Shown: positions 1 through 8,706, numbered from the stretch's first letter. The stretch: DNA of 64,000 bases from Gloeotrichia echinulata CP02 (GCA_038087035.1 CP051187.1:2423001-2487000), one strand, 5' to 3'. Translations and numbers: made by a program. Notes: generated by a model not told the origin, from the letters alone.

Positions 1-1
1 T

Positions 2-1000
2 CCCAATTATCAACCCTTTGCCCTGCCGACAAAAATAGCAGACAGATTTCAGCAAAACTCGACAGATCTACAACACAAATATCTGACCCTACTGCTGCGA
101 AATTTCCTCTACGGTATCTATTACAATGGCTCCCTGCAAAACATTTTGGCTGTCAATGGTGAAGCCGCTAATTGTTCACCACACCAAAATTTAGAAAACA
201 ATTCCACCTTGGGGATGGATGGGGAATTTTACGAACGACTGCACAATTGTAATCATGGCACCGGCTATTATGACCCTAGTTGGGAAGTGTTGCGGCGCGA
301 ACCTGATGGTAGTATGGCGGTGTTCAAAGGCGGTTTGACATTATATATTGAGCCTGAGTGCCATCTCAAACCTACTTCTAAATTTGCCACAGTTGGCGAG
401 TTGGTATCTATCTGGATGCCGAAAAATCGACTGCAAAATGGTTGTTATGTCGCAGTTAGCAACTCTGGACAGGAACGACTAGGTAATCCAGATGCTGATT
501 TGGGAACGGGTCGAATCTATTGTAATGTCAGCCCATTTGGTGCGATCGCTCTCATGGATAGTCTGACACTAGACCTCAACGCTGCAGCTATTCCCTTTAG
601 CTTTCAGGTTCTCTACAATCCCTCTGGATACGGACGTTACGACTCAGGGGTACTTTATTTTGAGCGTCACAACTATCCAGAAATTCGCAACATTCTTCAG
701 GCTGCGTATGCAGAACATGAATCCCATTTCCATCCCGAAATCCCCTTGTTTACCAAGTTTTTGGCGCCAGGGTTGGGTTTAGCTGAAGAACCAACGCGCA
801 AATTTGCTCCACAGGAAAGTTTTGGTATGAACCGTTGCCAAATTGTCGCTAATGCGATGTTAGAAGCTTGGCAAAAAGGTAAAAATGCCCTCGATGATCG
901 GATGAACGCTATCAACCAACATTTTACACAGCATTTAATTGATTTGCAGCGTCCCTACCTCAATCCTAGCTCTGAGGATATATATTATCCCCTAAACTAA
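2..1000 (+). CDS. HopA1-family protein, 5' end outside window
   Basis: The reading frame is open from base 2 with no stop, so the gene starts before the window; the in-frame TTG at 146 is internal. About 332 residues are visible. The protein resembles the cyanobacterial members of the T3SS effector HopA1 family (family recognition from memory): an 'NFLYGIYYNG' segment near the visible N-terminus, a central 'GTGYYDPSWEV' block and a conserved C-terminal half. The function in cyanobacteria is unknown; relatives are often described near peptide-modification genes, but no such partner is visible here. The next gene starts 98 bp downstream on the same strand. No catalytic motif is evident. Confidence 0.7.
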   Translation, partial: PNYQPFALPTKIADRFQQNSTDLQHKYLTLLLRNFLYGIYYNGSLQNILAVNGEAANCSPHQNLENNSTLGMDGEFYERLHNCNHGTGYYDPSWEVLRREPDGSMAVFKGGLTLYIEPECHLKPTSKFATVGELVSIWMPKNRLQNGCYVAVSNSGQERLGNPDADLGTGRIYCNVSPFGAIALMDSLTLDLNAAAIPFSFQVLYNPSGYGRYDSGVLYFERHNYPEIRNILQAAYAEHESHFHPEIPLFTKFLAPGLGLAEEPTRKFAPQESFGMNRCQIVANAMLEAWQKGKNALDDRMNAINQHFTQHLIDLQRPYLNPSSEDIYYPLN

Positions 1001-1097
1001 TAATTTTTGCCCGTGCGGTAATATTATTTGGTATGGCAGGTTTATAACCTGCTTTTTTGTTTGGGAATTTTGAATTTCAAATTGTGAATGATCAAAG

Positions 1098-1547
1098 ATG
1101 TCTTTTACTTATAATCGTACCATTCGCTTTCCAGATACTGATGCTGCTGGCGTAGTTTATTTTGCTAATATTTTAAGTATTTGTCACGAGGCTTATGAAG
1201 CATCTCTAGGCGCATCAGGTATTAATCTCAAAGTTTTTTTTAGTAATCAATCTGTGGCTTTTCCTATTGTTCATGCTAGTGTAGATTTCTTTCGCCCGAT
1301 GTTTTGTGCAGACAAGTTGCTTATTAGCTTGAATCCCCACAAACTAGGTGTTGATAAGTTTGAAATTACTTATGAGATTTCTGTAGCTGAGGTGGTTGTT
1401 ACTAAGGCAATTACCCGCCATGTTTGTATTGATATGAATAGTAGAATTAAGCAGGAATTGACTGAGGAGATTATTCACTGGTTGGACACAAACCGCAGAG
1501 AGACGGAGGAAGCAGAGAGAAGAAAGTCCAGAGAGGAAATTATTTGA
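1098..1547 (+). CDS. 1,4-dihydroxy-2-naphthoyl-CoA thioesterase (hotdog fold)
   Basis: A 149-residue hotdog-fold thioesterase. The N-terminal 'FPDTDAAGVVYFANIL' stretch (residues ~11-26) carries the Asp of the 4-hydroxybenzoyl-CoA thioesterase-like class, followed by 'CHEAYE'. In cyanobacteria this family hydrolyses DHNA-CoA to 1,4-dihydroxy-2-naphthoate for phylloquinone (vitamin K1). The context supports this: menA lies immediately downstream and convergent, and menF follows. The last ~15 residues are low-complexity Glu/Arg and may come from readthrough into a short repeat. ATG at 1098 gives the usual family N-terminus. Substrate assignment rests on family and neighbours. Confidence 0.8.
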   Translation: MSFTYNRTIRFPDTDAAGVVYFANILSICHEAYEASLGASGINLKVFFSNQSVAFPIVHASVDFFRPMFCADKLLISLNPHKLGVDKFEITYEISVAEVVVTKAITRHVCIDMNSRIKQELTEEIIHWLDTNRRETEEAERRKSREEII

Positions 1548-1566
1548 ATCAAGGGTCAAGTAGGGG

Positions 1567-1590
1567 AGGGGCGCAAGGCCTTGCGCCCCT
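1567..1590. repeat. Perfect 24-bp palindrome (cyanobacterial hairpin repeat)
   Basis: A perfect palindrome built on 'GGGGCGCAAGG' and its complement, located after the thioesterase stop. The same hairpin family recurs at 28315-28342 and, with changed outer bases, at 38862-38889; half of it is expanded at 37279-37390. It could act as a bidirectional terminator between convergent genes, but it is chiefly a dispersed repeat. Confidence 0.8.
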
Positions 1591-1704
1591 ACTAGTACTC
1601 TGTCAAGATAAAAATGATGGACTGTAGTGCGGGCATCTTGCCCGCGTGAGCGAGACGCTCACACTACCAAAAATCCCTCAAAACAAAATTGACAGACTAC
1701 TAGT
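1591..1704. mobile_element. 114-bp MITE-like element
   Basis: Terminal inverted repeats of 16 bp with one mismatch: 'actagtactctgtcaa' at 1591-1606 and the complement of 'actagtagtctgtcaa' at 1689-1704. Inside is a two-armed hairpin with 'gcgggca...tgcccgc' and 'gtgagcg...cgctcac' arms. No coding capacity. It fills the gap between the convergent thioesterase and menA genes. Confidence 0.65.
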
Positions 1705-1738
1705 TGCGGTTTTGATTCGGGACTTAAAAAAACGTAGT

Positions 1739-2635
1739 CTACAGCATGAATCCTACACCCAACAGTAAGCAACTCCAAAAATGGACGGCGACGGCGATAA
1801 ATTTACAATTATTAACTTTGTCGGGCTGGTGATGATTTTCTTGCACATGGCGGCATAATTTGAAGGCAAAGGGTAAACTTACCCAACTTAGCAGCGTCCA
1901 AAGGGGGAAAGTGCCTAATAGCACAAACACCAAGGTGAGGGGATAAATACTCGCGGTAAACCAAGTCAGGATTTGGGCTGCTTTTTCGGTTCCTAGTCGG
2001 ACAATGGGCGATCGCTTACCTGCGGCTATGTCATCGTTAACTTGGTGAAAGTGTGAGCAAAACAAAATTAAACTAGTGACTATGCCGACGATCACTGAAG
2101 CTGCTAAACTCGTGATTGACCAAGTTTGGCTTTGGCTATAGTATGCAGCCCCCACTGCCAACGGACCAAAGGCAAAAAAGCAAAGAATCTCGCCTAATCC
2201 CTGGTATCCTAAACGAAACGGAGGCCCTTGGTATGTATAGCCCAAACCACAGCAAAGTATAATTATCCCGATGACAGTTAGGTCTTGTTGCCAAATTGCG
2301 ATCGCTACTATTCCTAGCAAACCCAAAGCTAAACACAAATTTCCTAACCAAAATATTAATGATTTTTTACCAGTTAAGTTCACCAGAGAATGGTGTTTAT
2401 TTTTATCAATGCCTGTTTCGGAATCAAACACATCATTACTGATATTTTCCCACGCCAAAATTAAAATTGCAGAGGCTAAAAAAGTATAAAATACTGCTGC
2501 ATTAAAGATTTTGGTTTCCCCAAATGCTACTGCTGTCCCTATCCAAATGGGCATAATGGCAACGCTGTACATCGGCGGTTTAATCGCTGCCATCCATAAC
2601 TTCTGTTTGGGATACAAAATCTGCTTGGTAGTCAT
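1739..2635 (-). CDS. menA: 2-carboxy-1,4-naphthoquinone phytyltransferase (MenA)
   Basis: A 298-residue UbiA-family integral membrane prenyltransferase that attaches a phytyl chain to 1,4-dihydroxy-2-naphthoate in phylloquinone synthesis. The first Asp-rich motif is visible as 'NDVFDSETGID' (residues ~67-77), followed by many hydrophobic segments; a second Asp-containing loop is at 'HFHQVNDDIAAGKRS'. The length fits the family. It is divergent from menF and convergent with the thioesterase, so three phylloquinone genes sit together. ATG at 2635 precedes 'MTTKQILYPKQKLW', the usual N-terminus. Confidence 0.92.
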   Translation of the reverse strand: MTTKQILYPKQKLWMAAIKPPMYSVAIMPIWIGTAVAFGETKIFNAAVFYTFLASAILILAWENISNDVFDSETGIDKNKHHSLVNLTGKKSLIFWLGNLCLALGLLGIVAIAIWQQDLTVIGIIILCCGLGYTYQGPPFRLGYQGLGEILCFFAFGPLAVGAAYYSQSQTWSITSLAASVIVGIVTSLILFCSHFHQVNDDIAAGKRSPIVRLGTEKAAQILTWFTASIYPLTLVFVLLGTFPLWTLLSWVSLPFAFKLCRHVQENHHQPDKVNNCKFIAVAVHFWSCLLLGVGFML

Positions 2636-2945
2636 CAGTTGTGATTGGTTAAATTGTTGGCATCTTAGTTATAAGTTAAATTTTATTATTTTCAGAGACA
2701 CCAAATACAGGTGATAGACAAAAAATTGTTGATTTTGCCGTGGCTACTTAATCTGCTCGTGGTAATATTCATCTTGATATTGCAGGACAAAACTGGGCAT
2801 GGCTTGTCAGAATTTTGGAACACCAAAAACAAGACAAACCATACTCTGGTGAAATGGCGACTGAATATGCTACCTGTAGAAATACGACCATATTTAATTA
2901 CACTTTAGGAAGATAACTTAAAAAAAATTTACTATTACTAGATCC
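2636..2945. other. menA-menF divergent intergenic region
   Basis: 310 bp between the divergent menA and menF starts, so it should carry promoters for both. It is AT-rich. A GTG-started 65-codon frame (2711-2908, +) is open here but resembles nothing I know and has no clear ribosome site, so I do not call it. No convincing promoter was picked. Confidence 0.4.
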
Positions 2946-4358
2946 ATGACAGTTTCTCAATGTCGGACTAACTCCTTTGCAGAACACAAAGACCTCTACC
3001 AATTTTTATCAACGGTTCAGGAAAATTGCCTCCAAAATAATAGCAGGCAAATTGTGAGTATTTCCCTGGAGATTGACTTGGTAGACCCCTTAGTGGTATT
3101 AGATAAACTTGGTCAAGCAAATGAAATAAATTTTTACTTTGAGAACAAGAGCAAAGGGGAGGCGATCGCAGCCATTGATGCTATAGCCGAATTACACATT
3201 GATGGCACAGAGCGTTTTAGTAAAGCTGAATATTTTATCAAAAATTGTCTAAAAAATATCATTAATTTTGGCAACGTCAATCAACCTTTTTCAGGGGCGC
3301 ACTTTTTTTGTTACTTCAGCTTTTTTGACCAAAATAGCCAAGCAGATTACCCATTTTCCTCAGCTACTATTTTTCTACCACGTTGGCAAATAGCAGTGAA
3401 AAATAAGCGGTGTATATTAGTCGCAAATACAATTATCAATGCTAGCGCCAATATTCCCAGAATATTGCAAACCTTGCGGAGCAAAATCGAAATTATCAAT
3501 TCCTTCGATTATTCTGGGAAGCTTGAATTTTTTCCGGCAAATGCCCGCAAGAAATCAGTAAAAAATGCTACGCATTTTCAAAATTCAGTATTATCAGTTT
3601 TAGAAAAAATCCAGTCTGGTCATTTAAGTAAAGTTGTTCTTGCAGATGCATTAGATGTTATCTCAAGCAATAATTTTAACTTATTTAAATCCTTAAATAA
3701 TCTCCGACAAATACATCCTAATTGTTATATTTTTTCAACGAGTAATGGCAAAGGGCAGAACTTTATTGGCGCCAGTCCAGAACGCCTAATTAGTATTCAC
3801 CAGCAACAGTTAATCACTGACGCTTTAGCTGGTTCCGCGCCAAGAGGTAAAACACCTACTGAAGATGCAGCCAATGCAAATCGCTTACTAAATAATGAAA
3901 AAGAAAGACACGAACATTCACTAGTAATTGACTTCATTACTAAACGCCTCATCCAACTCGGTTTATTACCCCAGTTACTACCACCACGCCTGCGACAATT
4001 ATCTAATATTCAACATTTATGGACACCAATCAACGCCATAGTACCTGCTAACGTCCACCCCTTACAGATTGTCGCTCAATTGCATCCTACACCAGCTGTT
4101 GCCGGTGCAACCAGAGATGTCGCCTGTGGAGAAATTCGGCGTTACGAAAAATTTGAGAGGGGTTTATATGCTGCACCCTTGGGTTGGGTAGACTCTGAAG
4201 GTAACTGTGAATTTATTGTGGGAATTCGTTCAGCATTGATCAATGGCGATCGCGCCAGATTGTATGCTGGTGCTGGTATCGTCGCCGGTTCCGATCCTGA
4301 AAAAGAATTTGCCGAAGTACAACTTAAACTGCAGGCGTTGTTGAAAGCATTAGTTTAA
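2946..4358 (+). CDS. menF: Isochorismate synthase (MenF type)
   Basis: A 470-residue chorismate-binding enzyme converting chorismate to isochorismate, the entry step to phylloquinone. The C-terminal ~260 residues show the family signatures: 'GASPERLISIHQQ', 'LAGSAPRGKTP', 'NEKERHEHSLVIDFI', 'HPTPAVAGATRDVA' and 'YAGAGIVAGSDPEKEF'. The N-terminal half is more variable, as usual. Salicylate or anthranilate synthase identity is less likely given menA and the DHNA-CoA thioesterase next door. ATG at 2946 is divergent from menA. Confidence 0.92.
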   Translation: MTVSQCRTNSFAEHKDLYQFLSTVQENCLQNNSRQIVSISLEIDLVDPLVVLDKLGQANEINFYFENKSKGEAIAAIDAIAELHIDGTERFSKAEYFIKNCLKNIINFGNVNQPFSGAHFFCYFSFFDQNSQADYPFSSATIFLPRWQIAVKNKRCILVANTIINASANIPRILQTLRSKIEIINSFDYSGKLEFFPANARKKSVKNATHFQNSVLSVLEKIQSGHLSKVVLADALDVISSNNFNLFKSLNNLRQIHPNCYIFSTSNGKGQNFIGASPERLISIHQQQLITDALAGSAPRGKTPTEDAANANRLLNNEKERHEHSLVIDFITKRLIQLGLLPQLLPPRLRQLSNIQHLWTPINAIVPANVHPLQIVAQLHPTPAVAGATRDVACGEIRRYEKFERGLYAAPLGWVDSEGNCEFIVGIRSALINGDRARLYAGAGIVAGSDPEKEFAEVQLKLQALLKALV

Positions 4359-4741
4359 TCATAATTAACCGCCGATATAGACAGGTAATGTCGTCCATTG
4401 GCGGTTAAAAAACTCTAAATTCTCAAGGCTTTGGTGTAAAATTATTTTACTCCCAGAAATCAAATTTTCAGATCACCTCTGTTTAGCAAGCTTATAATAG
4501 CTAGTACCCTTTGAAAAGATTAATTAATTGGTATTAGCTTAAATCTGGTCGCCAACCGCAATAATTAGGACACTTTTGTAGATACAAGAGCATATGTTCC
4601 ACTTGGGATTTTAAATTTTTAATTTCCTGTGAGTATTATGTAAACTGAGTTCGATCTAAGCCTCTAACGGGTGTAAAGAGCGCCGGTTAGGGGCTTACGT
4701 CGAACTCAGGATATAAGTGTTGAGTATTTTTTTAAACTTAC
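4359..4741. other. menF-bestrophin intergenic gap with long hairpin
   Basis: 382 bp between convergent genes. It contains an imperfect inverted repeat at 4645-4709 (arms ~26 bp, loop ~12 nt; left arm begins 'ctgagttcga', right arm ends 'tcgaactcag'). Arm similarity and position suggest a dispersed repeat that could also terminate transcription from both sides. Nothing else was recognised. Confidence 0.55.
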
Positions 4742-5653
4742 TCACGACTCAGGACTGAGTATAGTCAAATCTTCTAGATTTATAACTAAATTATGACAAA
4801 TTTCATCCACAGGTAAATCATTTGGATCACTACCAAAAGGGTCTTCTATCTGATTACCGATTTCTTCAATACCAAGCAAAATAAAACTAATTAAACCGAC
4901 AATTGGCGCAGTCCACAAATTCAAATCATGGACAAGTTGCAAAGGCAAAACAAAGCAATATATTAATAATAATCGCTTCAAATAAATTGCATAAGCTATC
5001 GGCATAGGTGTATTCAAAATACGTTCGCAACCTATCAAAGCCTCTACCATATTATCTAGAGAGTTATTCATTATCACAAATTCATCCATACTCAGGCGAT
5101 TTTCAACCTGCTGCTGTTTGAGATAATCACCAATCCATAAAATAATCTTTAAAGAAGGATTTTTCACCTCTTGGAGTTGTAAATATTGGGATTGGGTAAG
5201 TAAAACTTCTAGTTCGTTGTTGACAGGTAAGTGACGAAGTTGTAATTTAGTCGCAATGGCAAAAGCAGCCAATAGCTTGAATATAGCCGCTTTTTTTTCT
5301 TTATTTAAAGCTGTATCTGTCAAAACTCCTAACTGAATCTTTCGCCCTAAATTCAGACTATTGATAACTATACCGCCCCAAGTTTTCCGCCCTTCCCAAT
5401 ACCTGTCATAAGCAGTATTTGTCCGAAATACTACTAATAAACCTAAGACAAGATTGTAGGCAACATTGGTAATTACACTACCAAAAATATCCTCTGGTAG
5501 CGCATAGCCATAGTAGTGAATTAGGGAAATCACAAAACCCAATCCACTACATAACAAAACTCGTGGAAAAATAGTAGGGACTACCGAACCTTTTAATTGG
5601 AAAGCCATGCGAAACCAACTAACTGTGTCTACAGTCATGCTACCTACCCACAT
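4742..5653 (-). CDS. Bestrophin-like membrane channel (UPF0187)
   Basis: A ~300-residue membrane protein of the bestrophin/UPF0187 family. The clearest signature is 'FRTNTAYDRYWEGRKTWG' (residues ~75-92), typical of bacterial bestrophin homologues, with hydrophobic segments near the N-terminus ('VLLCSGLGFVISLIHYYGY') and in the C-terminal third. In cyanobacteria and chloroplasts such proteins are thylakoid anion channels or bicarbonate-related channels; the ion here is not determinable. Either ATG 5653 or ATG 5638 ('MTVDTVSWFRM') may be the true start. A monocistronic minus-strand gene. Confidence 0.8.
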   Translation of the reverse strand: MWVGSMTVDTVSWFRMAFQLKGSVVPTIFPRVLLCSGLGFVISLIHYYGYALPEDIFGSVITNVAYNLVLGLLVVFRTNTAYDRYWEGRKTWGGIVINSLNLGRKIQLGVLTDTALNKEKKAAIFKLLAAFAIATKLQLRHLPVNNELEVLLTQSQYLQLQEVKNPSLKIILWIGDYLKQQQVENRLSMDEFVIMNNSLDNMVEALIGCERILNTPMPIAYAIYLKRLLLIYCFVLPLQLVHDLNLWTAPIVGLISFILLGIEEIGNQIEDPFGSDPNDLPVDEICHNLVINLEDLTILSPES

Positions 5654-5724
5654 TTATTTGCAAGAATACACCAACAAATCCGGTGCAATTCTAGCGTCTT
5701 TAGAACGGATGATGTGAGATTGTT

Positions 5725-7032
5725 TTACACCAAATCTCGGTGAATAAAAGACTTTGCATTCGCCCCAGTGTAGGTAGCGACAATTTGACCATCACCAATC
5801 ATTTGATATTTATATGTTACCAATCCTTCTAAACCAACCGGTCCACGAGGAGGCATTTGTTGAGTACTAATGCCTACTTCAGCCCCGAAACCGTAGCGGA
5901 AACCGTCAGCAAAGCGAGTTGAACAATTGTGGTAAACTCCCGCTGCGTTCACCAGTCCGAGGAAAGTTTCAGCTACTGCTAAATCCTCAGTAACTATCGC
6001 CTCTGTATGACGAGAACCATAATCTGTAATATGGGCGATCGCCTCTTCTAAAGAATCGACAATTTTAATCGCCAAAATCAAATCACTGTATTCGGTTTCC
6101 CAGTCTGCATCTGTGGCACTGGCGATATTAGGTAAAATTTCTAGGGTGCGTTTATCTCCTCTTAATTCCACATTAACAGCTTGCAACGCTTCAGCAACTC
6201 TAGGTAAAAACTCACAAGCAATTGACTGATGAACCAATAAAGTTTCAATCGCATTGCACGCAGCAGGATATTGAATTTTCGCATCTACTGTAATGGTAAC
6301 AGCTTTCTCAATATCAGCAGCTATATCTATATATATATGACAAATTCCATCTGCATGACCTAATACTGGAATCCGGGTATGATTCTGAACAAACCGCACA
6401 AAAGAATTAGAACCTCTGGGAATAATTAAATCCACATATTTATCTAACTGCAACAGTTCTACAATTTCTTCCCTAGTAGTGAGTAATTGTACCGCGTCGG
6501 GGTTAACAGCAGTCCCAGATAAACCCTGCTTAATCGCCTTGACTATGGCTTCGCAAGAACGTACAGCTTCCTTACCACCCTTGAGGATAACGCCATTACC
6601 AGACTTGATAGCGAGAGAAACAATTTGCATCGTTGCTTCTGGACGCGCTTCAAAAATAATCCCCAAAACGCCTAAAGGACAAGTAATGCGTTTGAGGATT
6701 AAGTTGGTATCGATTTCCCGGTGAATTTGCACTTGACCGACGGGATCGGCTAACTTCCCCACATCTGTAATCCCCGCGATCGCATCTCTTAATTTATGTT
6801 CATCCAACTGCAAGCGCTTATATAGTGCTTTAGTAATCCCATCAGTCGCAGCAGCTTGACAATCAGCAATATTTGCTAGCAAAATTTCATCCTTAGCTGA
6901 TTCTAAAGCTAGAGCGATCGCTTCAATAGCGTGGTTTTTTGCCTCAGTCGAGAGAACCGCCAGATGACTGGCCGCTTGGCGGGTTTTTTGGGCGATCGCA
7001 ATTAGGGGAGAAGTCGTTTGGGCAATTGTCAT
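5725..7032 (-). CDS. proA: Gamma-glutamyl phosphate reductase (ProA)
   Basis: Glutamate-5-semialdehyde dehydrogenase, second step of proline synthesis: NADPH reduction of gamma-glutamyl phosphate. The frame stays open upstream to 7188, but ATG 7032 ('MTIAQTTSPLIAIAQKTRQA') gives 435 residues, the family length, and the upstream part is not ProA-like. Recognisable blocks: 'PLGVLGIIFEARPEATMQI', 'KGGKEA', 'DLIIPRGSNSFVRFVQ', the Cys-containing 'IQYPAACNAIETLLVH' and 'RHTEAIVT'. No proB is visible nearby. Confidence 0.95.
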   Translation of the reverse strand: MTIAQTTSPLIAIAQKTRQAASHLAVLSTEAKNHAIEAIALALESAKDEILLANIADCQAAATDGITKALYKRLQLDEHKLRDAIAGITDVGKLADPVGQVQIHREIDTNLILKRITCPLGVLGIIFEARPEATMQIVSLAIKSGNGVILKGGKEAVRSCEAIVKAIKQGLSGTAVNPDAVQLLTTREEIVELLQLDKYVDLIIPRGSNSFVRFVQNHTRIPVLGHADGICHIYIDIAADIEKAVTITVDAKIQYPAACNAIETLLVHQSIACEFLPRVAEALQAVNVELRGDKRTLEILPNIASATDADWETEYSDLILAIKIVDSLEEAIAHITDYGSRHTEAIVTEDLAVAETFLGLVNAAGVYHNCSTRFADGFRYGFGAEVGISTQQMPPRGPVGLEGLVTYKYQMIGDGQIVATYTGANAKSFIHRDLV

Positions 7033-7202
7033 AGCAAACAAGAATTTACTTTTCCCCCATCCTATCAACCTTTGACCAATGACCAATGACAAATGACGAC
7101 CAAAGCCAGTACGGTTCAATAGCCGACCTACATAAAAACATGCACACAGATGAATTATCTGTGTGCATCTATAATTCCAAATTACCACTATACTATATCG
7201 AA

Positions 7203-7469
7203 TTAACCGTGCCGCACTCGGCGTTCAAATTCCTCACGGGTGGTTTCAACTATATCCACAGCAGACTCATAGATCCCATAGTGTTCCTGTTTCAGCCAAG
7301 TTAAGATGCGAGAAAGCTGGGCATTTCTTAAATCTAGGTCAGTCTGAAAAATAATCGAAGCTGCAATCACTTGAGCATATTGAGGCGGATGACCTTGCTG
7401 AACAAAACTAGCCGTTAGGCCATTTAGGGCTTGCTGGCGGATTGGATCAGAAGTCGCTTCTATAGACAT
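7203..7469 (-). CDS. Conserved hypothetical cyanobacterial small protein
   Basis: An 88-residue protein, mostly helical and polar ('MSIEATSDPIRQQALNGL' start). No catalytic motif, signal or membrane segment. It looks like a genuine small protein because its composition is balanced and it starts with ATG, but I do not recognise a function. It lies 170 bp upstream of proA on the same strand and might be cotranscribed with it. Confidence 0.6.
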   Translation of the reverse strand: MSIEATSDPIRQQALNGLTASFVQQGHPPQYAQVIAASIIFQTDLDLRNAQLSRILTWLKQEHYGIYESAVDIVETTREEFERRVRHG

Positions 7470-7750
7470 GATTTATGAACACTGATAATTGTTGAAATTA
7501 TCCTATTTCATTTTGGCAAGCCTTTTGCATCCGTACCATTACGTAATTGCAGATAGTAGTCCAACAAATATTTTTTATTCAAATTAACCCTAAAGTTATA
7601 CAAATCAAACACAAGAAAAATGTTTATATACAACTTAAACTAAAAACTATTTCAACACATACAATTAACACTAAATACGTATACATTGTGTTGTTTATCT
7701 TAGAATTCATTTATATTTGTTTACAGCTTTTGTTTGTTAATCTCTTTACA
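7470..7750. other. AT-rich region left of the gvp-upstream MITE
   Basis: 281 bp of very AT-rich DNA between the small protein and the MITE. An apparent 117-codon frame (7547-7900) runs across the MITE edge and is compositionally non-coding, so it is not called. Before the MITE inserted, this DNA was contiguous with 8072 onward and therefore probably formed the distal upstream region of the gvp operon. Confidence 0.45.
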
Positions 7751-8062
7751 GGGAGCAATGCGATTTTGTGGGATGAGTCCAAAAATGATTTGGTTAAATC
7801 TAGATTTGCATGTATGTTTTTTTTCATAAAGGCTGGAACTCCCAATCGCCAAAAATATTGTTACTTGGGAATCCTACCTTTTTTATTACAAGGAAGTTAG
7901 GCGCGAAAATCAATACAAATTCCCCGTAAATATTTTAAGTATCCATGTCTAGAAAGTATGTAATAAAAATTTTTAGTACTGAGGACTAGGTGGTGGCGAT
8001 GGCTGCGCCAGCCGTTGGCATCGCCCATTTTTGGACTCATCCCACAAAATCGTATTGCTACC
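7751..8062. mobile_element. 312-bp MITE with 37-bp TIRs and 9-bp target duplication
   Basis: Left terminal repeat 7751-7787 begins 'gggagcaatgcgattttgtg'; the right end (8026-8062) is its inverted copy with two mismatches. The 9-bp sequence 'ctctttaca' flanks both sides (7742-7750 and 8063-8071), a clean target duplication. The interior has no plausible protein but includes a hairpin around 'ggcgatggctgcgcc'. It is a non-autonomous element that needs a transposase in trans; the 9-bp duplication fits IS4- or IS1-type chemistry, but the family is not identified. It sits ~95 bp upstream of gvpA1. Confidence 0.85.
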
Positions 8063-8065
8063 CTC

Positions 8066-8095
8066 TTTACATTCACGAAAACCTATGAGTATAAT
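8066..8095 (+). promoter_or_regulatory. Putative gvpA promoter at the MITE junction
   Basis: A perfect TATAAT lies at 8090-8095, 18 bp after TTTACA (8066-8071, 5 of 6 bases of the -35 consensus). The -35-like hexamer is inside the MITE target duplication. gvpA1 starts 71 bp downstream. This is motif reading only; the transcription start is not known. Confidence 0.45.
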
Positions 8096-8166
8096 TGATT
8101 AAGCGCTTCGGTAACGCAAAAGCCCAGCCAGCGCTAAACAACAACAATGAGTTAAGGTATAATATC

Positions 8167-8382
8167 ATGGCAGTAGAAAAAACTAATTCCTCCTCAAGCT
8201 TGGCCGAAGTTATTGATCGTATCCTCGATAAAGGTATCGTAGTCGATGCTTGGGTACGTGTTTCTCTAGTAGGTATTGAAATACTAGCTATCGAAGCTCG
8301 TATCGTTATCGCTTCTGTTGAAACATACCTGAAATATGCCGAAGCTGTTGGTTTAACTCAGTCAGCCGCAGTCCCTGCTTAA
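8167..8382 (+). CDS. gvpA: Gas vesicle major shell protein GvpA, copy 1
   Basis: 71-residue GvpA, the hydrophobic rib-forming protein of the gas vesicle wall. The sequence 'SSLAEVIDRILDKGIVVDAW' through 'IVIASVETYLKYAEAVG' is the canonical GvpA helix-strand-strand-helix. ATG 8167 is preceded by 'taaggtataatatc', weaker than the AAGGAG sites of the later copies; an upstream TTG at 8095 is not the start. This copy differs from copies 2-5 in having Ile rather than Leu in 'GIEILAI', and its DNA is more diverged at third positions. Confidence 0.97.
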   Translation: MAVEKTNSSSSLAEVIDRILDKGIVVDAWVRVSLVGIEILAIEARIVIASVETYLKYAEAVGLTQSAAVPA

Positions 8383-8490
8383 TTATTAGGCAGAGTTGAA
8401 AAAATCGAAATTACTAACTTTGTAATTCTCGAAGACATTCCTGATTCAGATAAAGTTCAAATCAACAACAAGTAGTTAAGGAGTAAAATC

Positions 8491-8706
8491 ATGGCAGTAG
8501 AAAAAACTAATTCCTCTTCCAGCTTGGCTGAAGTTATAGATCGTATCCTCGACAAAGGTATCGTGGTAGATGCTTGGGTTCGTGTTTCTCTAGTAGGTAT
8601 TGAACTACTAGCTATCGAAGCTCGTATCGTTATAGCTTCTGTTGAAACATACCTGAAATATGCCGAAGCTGTTGGTTTAACTCAGTCAGCCGCAGTCCCT
8701 GCTTAA
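8491..8706 (+). CDS. gvpA: Gas vesicle major shell protein GvpA, copy 2
   Basis: 71-residue GvpA with a strong ribosome site ('aaggag', 8 nt before ATG). The protein is identical to copies 3 and 5. At DNA level it is nearly identical to copies 3 and 4, including the downstream spacer, indicating recent tandem duplication or gene conversion. Several gvpA copies in tandem are usual in Nostocales and give the high dosage needed for the most abundant shell protein. Confidence 0.97.
   Translation: MAVEKTNSSSSLAEVIDRILDKGIVVDAWVRVSLVGIELLAIEARIVIASVETYLKYAEAVGLTQSAAVPA

Noticed and set aside
146..148. TTG as start of the first gene
   Set aside because: The frame is open and family-like ('NFLYGIYYNG') back to the window edge, so the codon is internal.
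2711..2908. 65-codon frame between menA and menF
   Set aside because: GTG start, no ribosome site, no recognisable family; lies in the expected promoter region.
7547..7900. 117-codon frame upstream of gvpA
   Set aside because: Very AT-rich, crosses the MITE boundary, and has no ribosome site or family resemblance.
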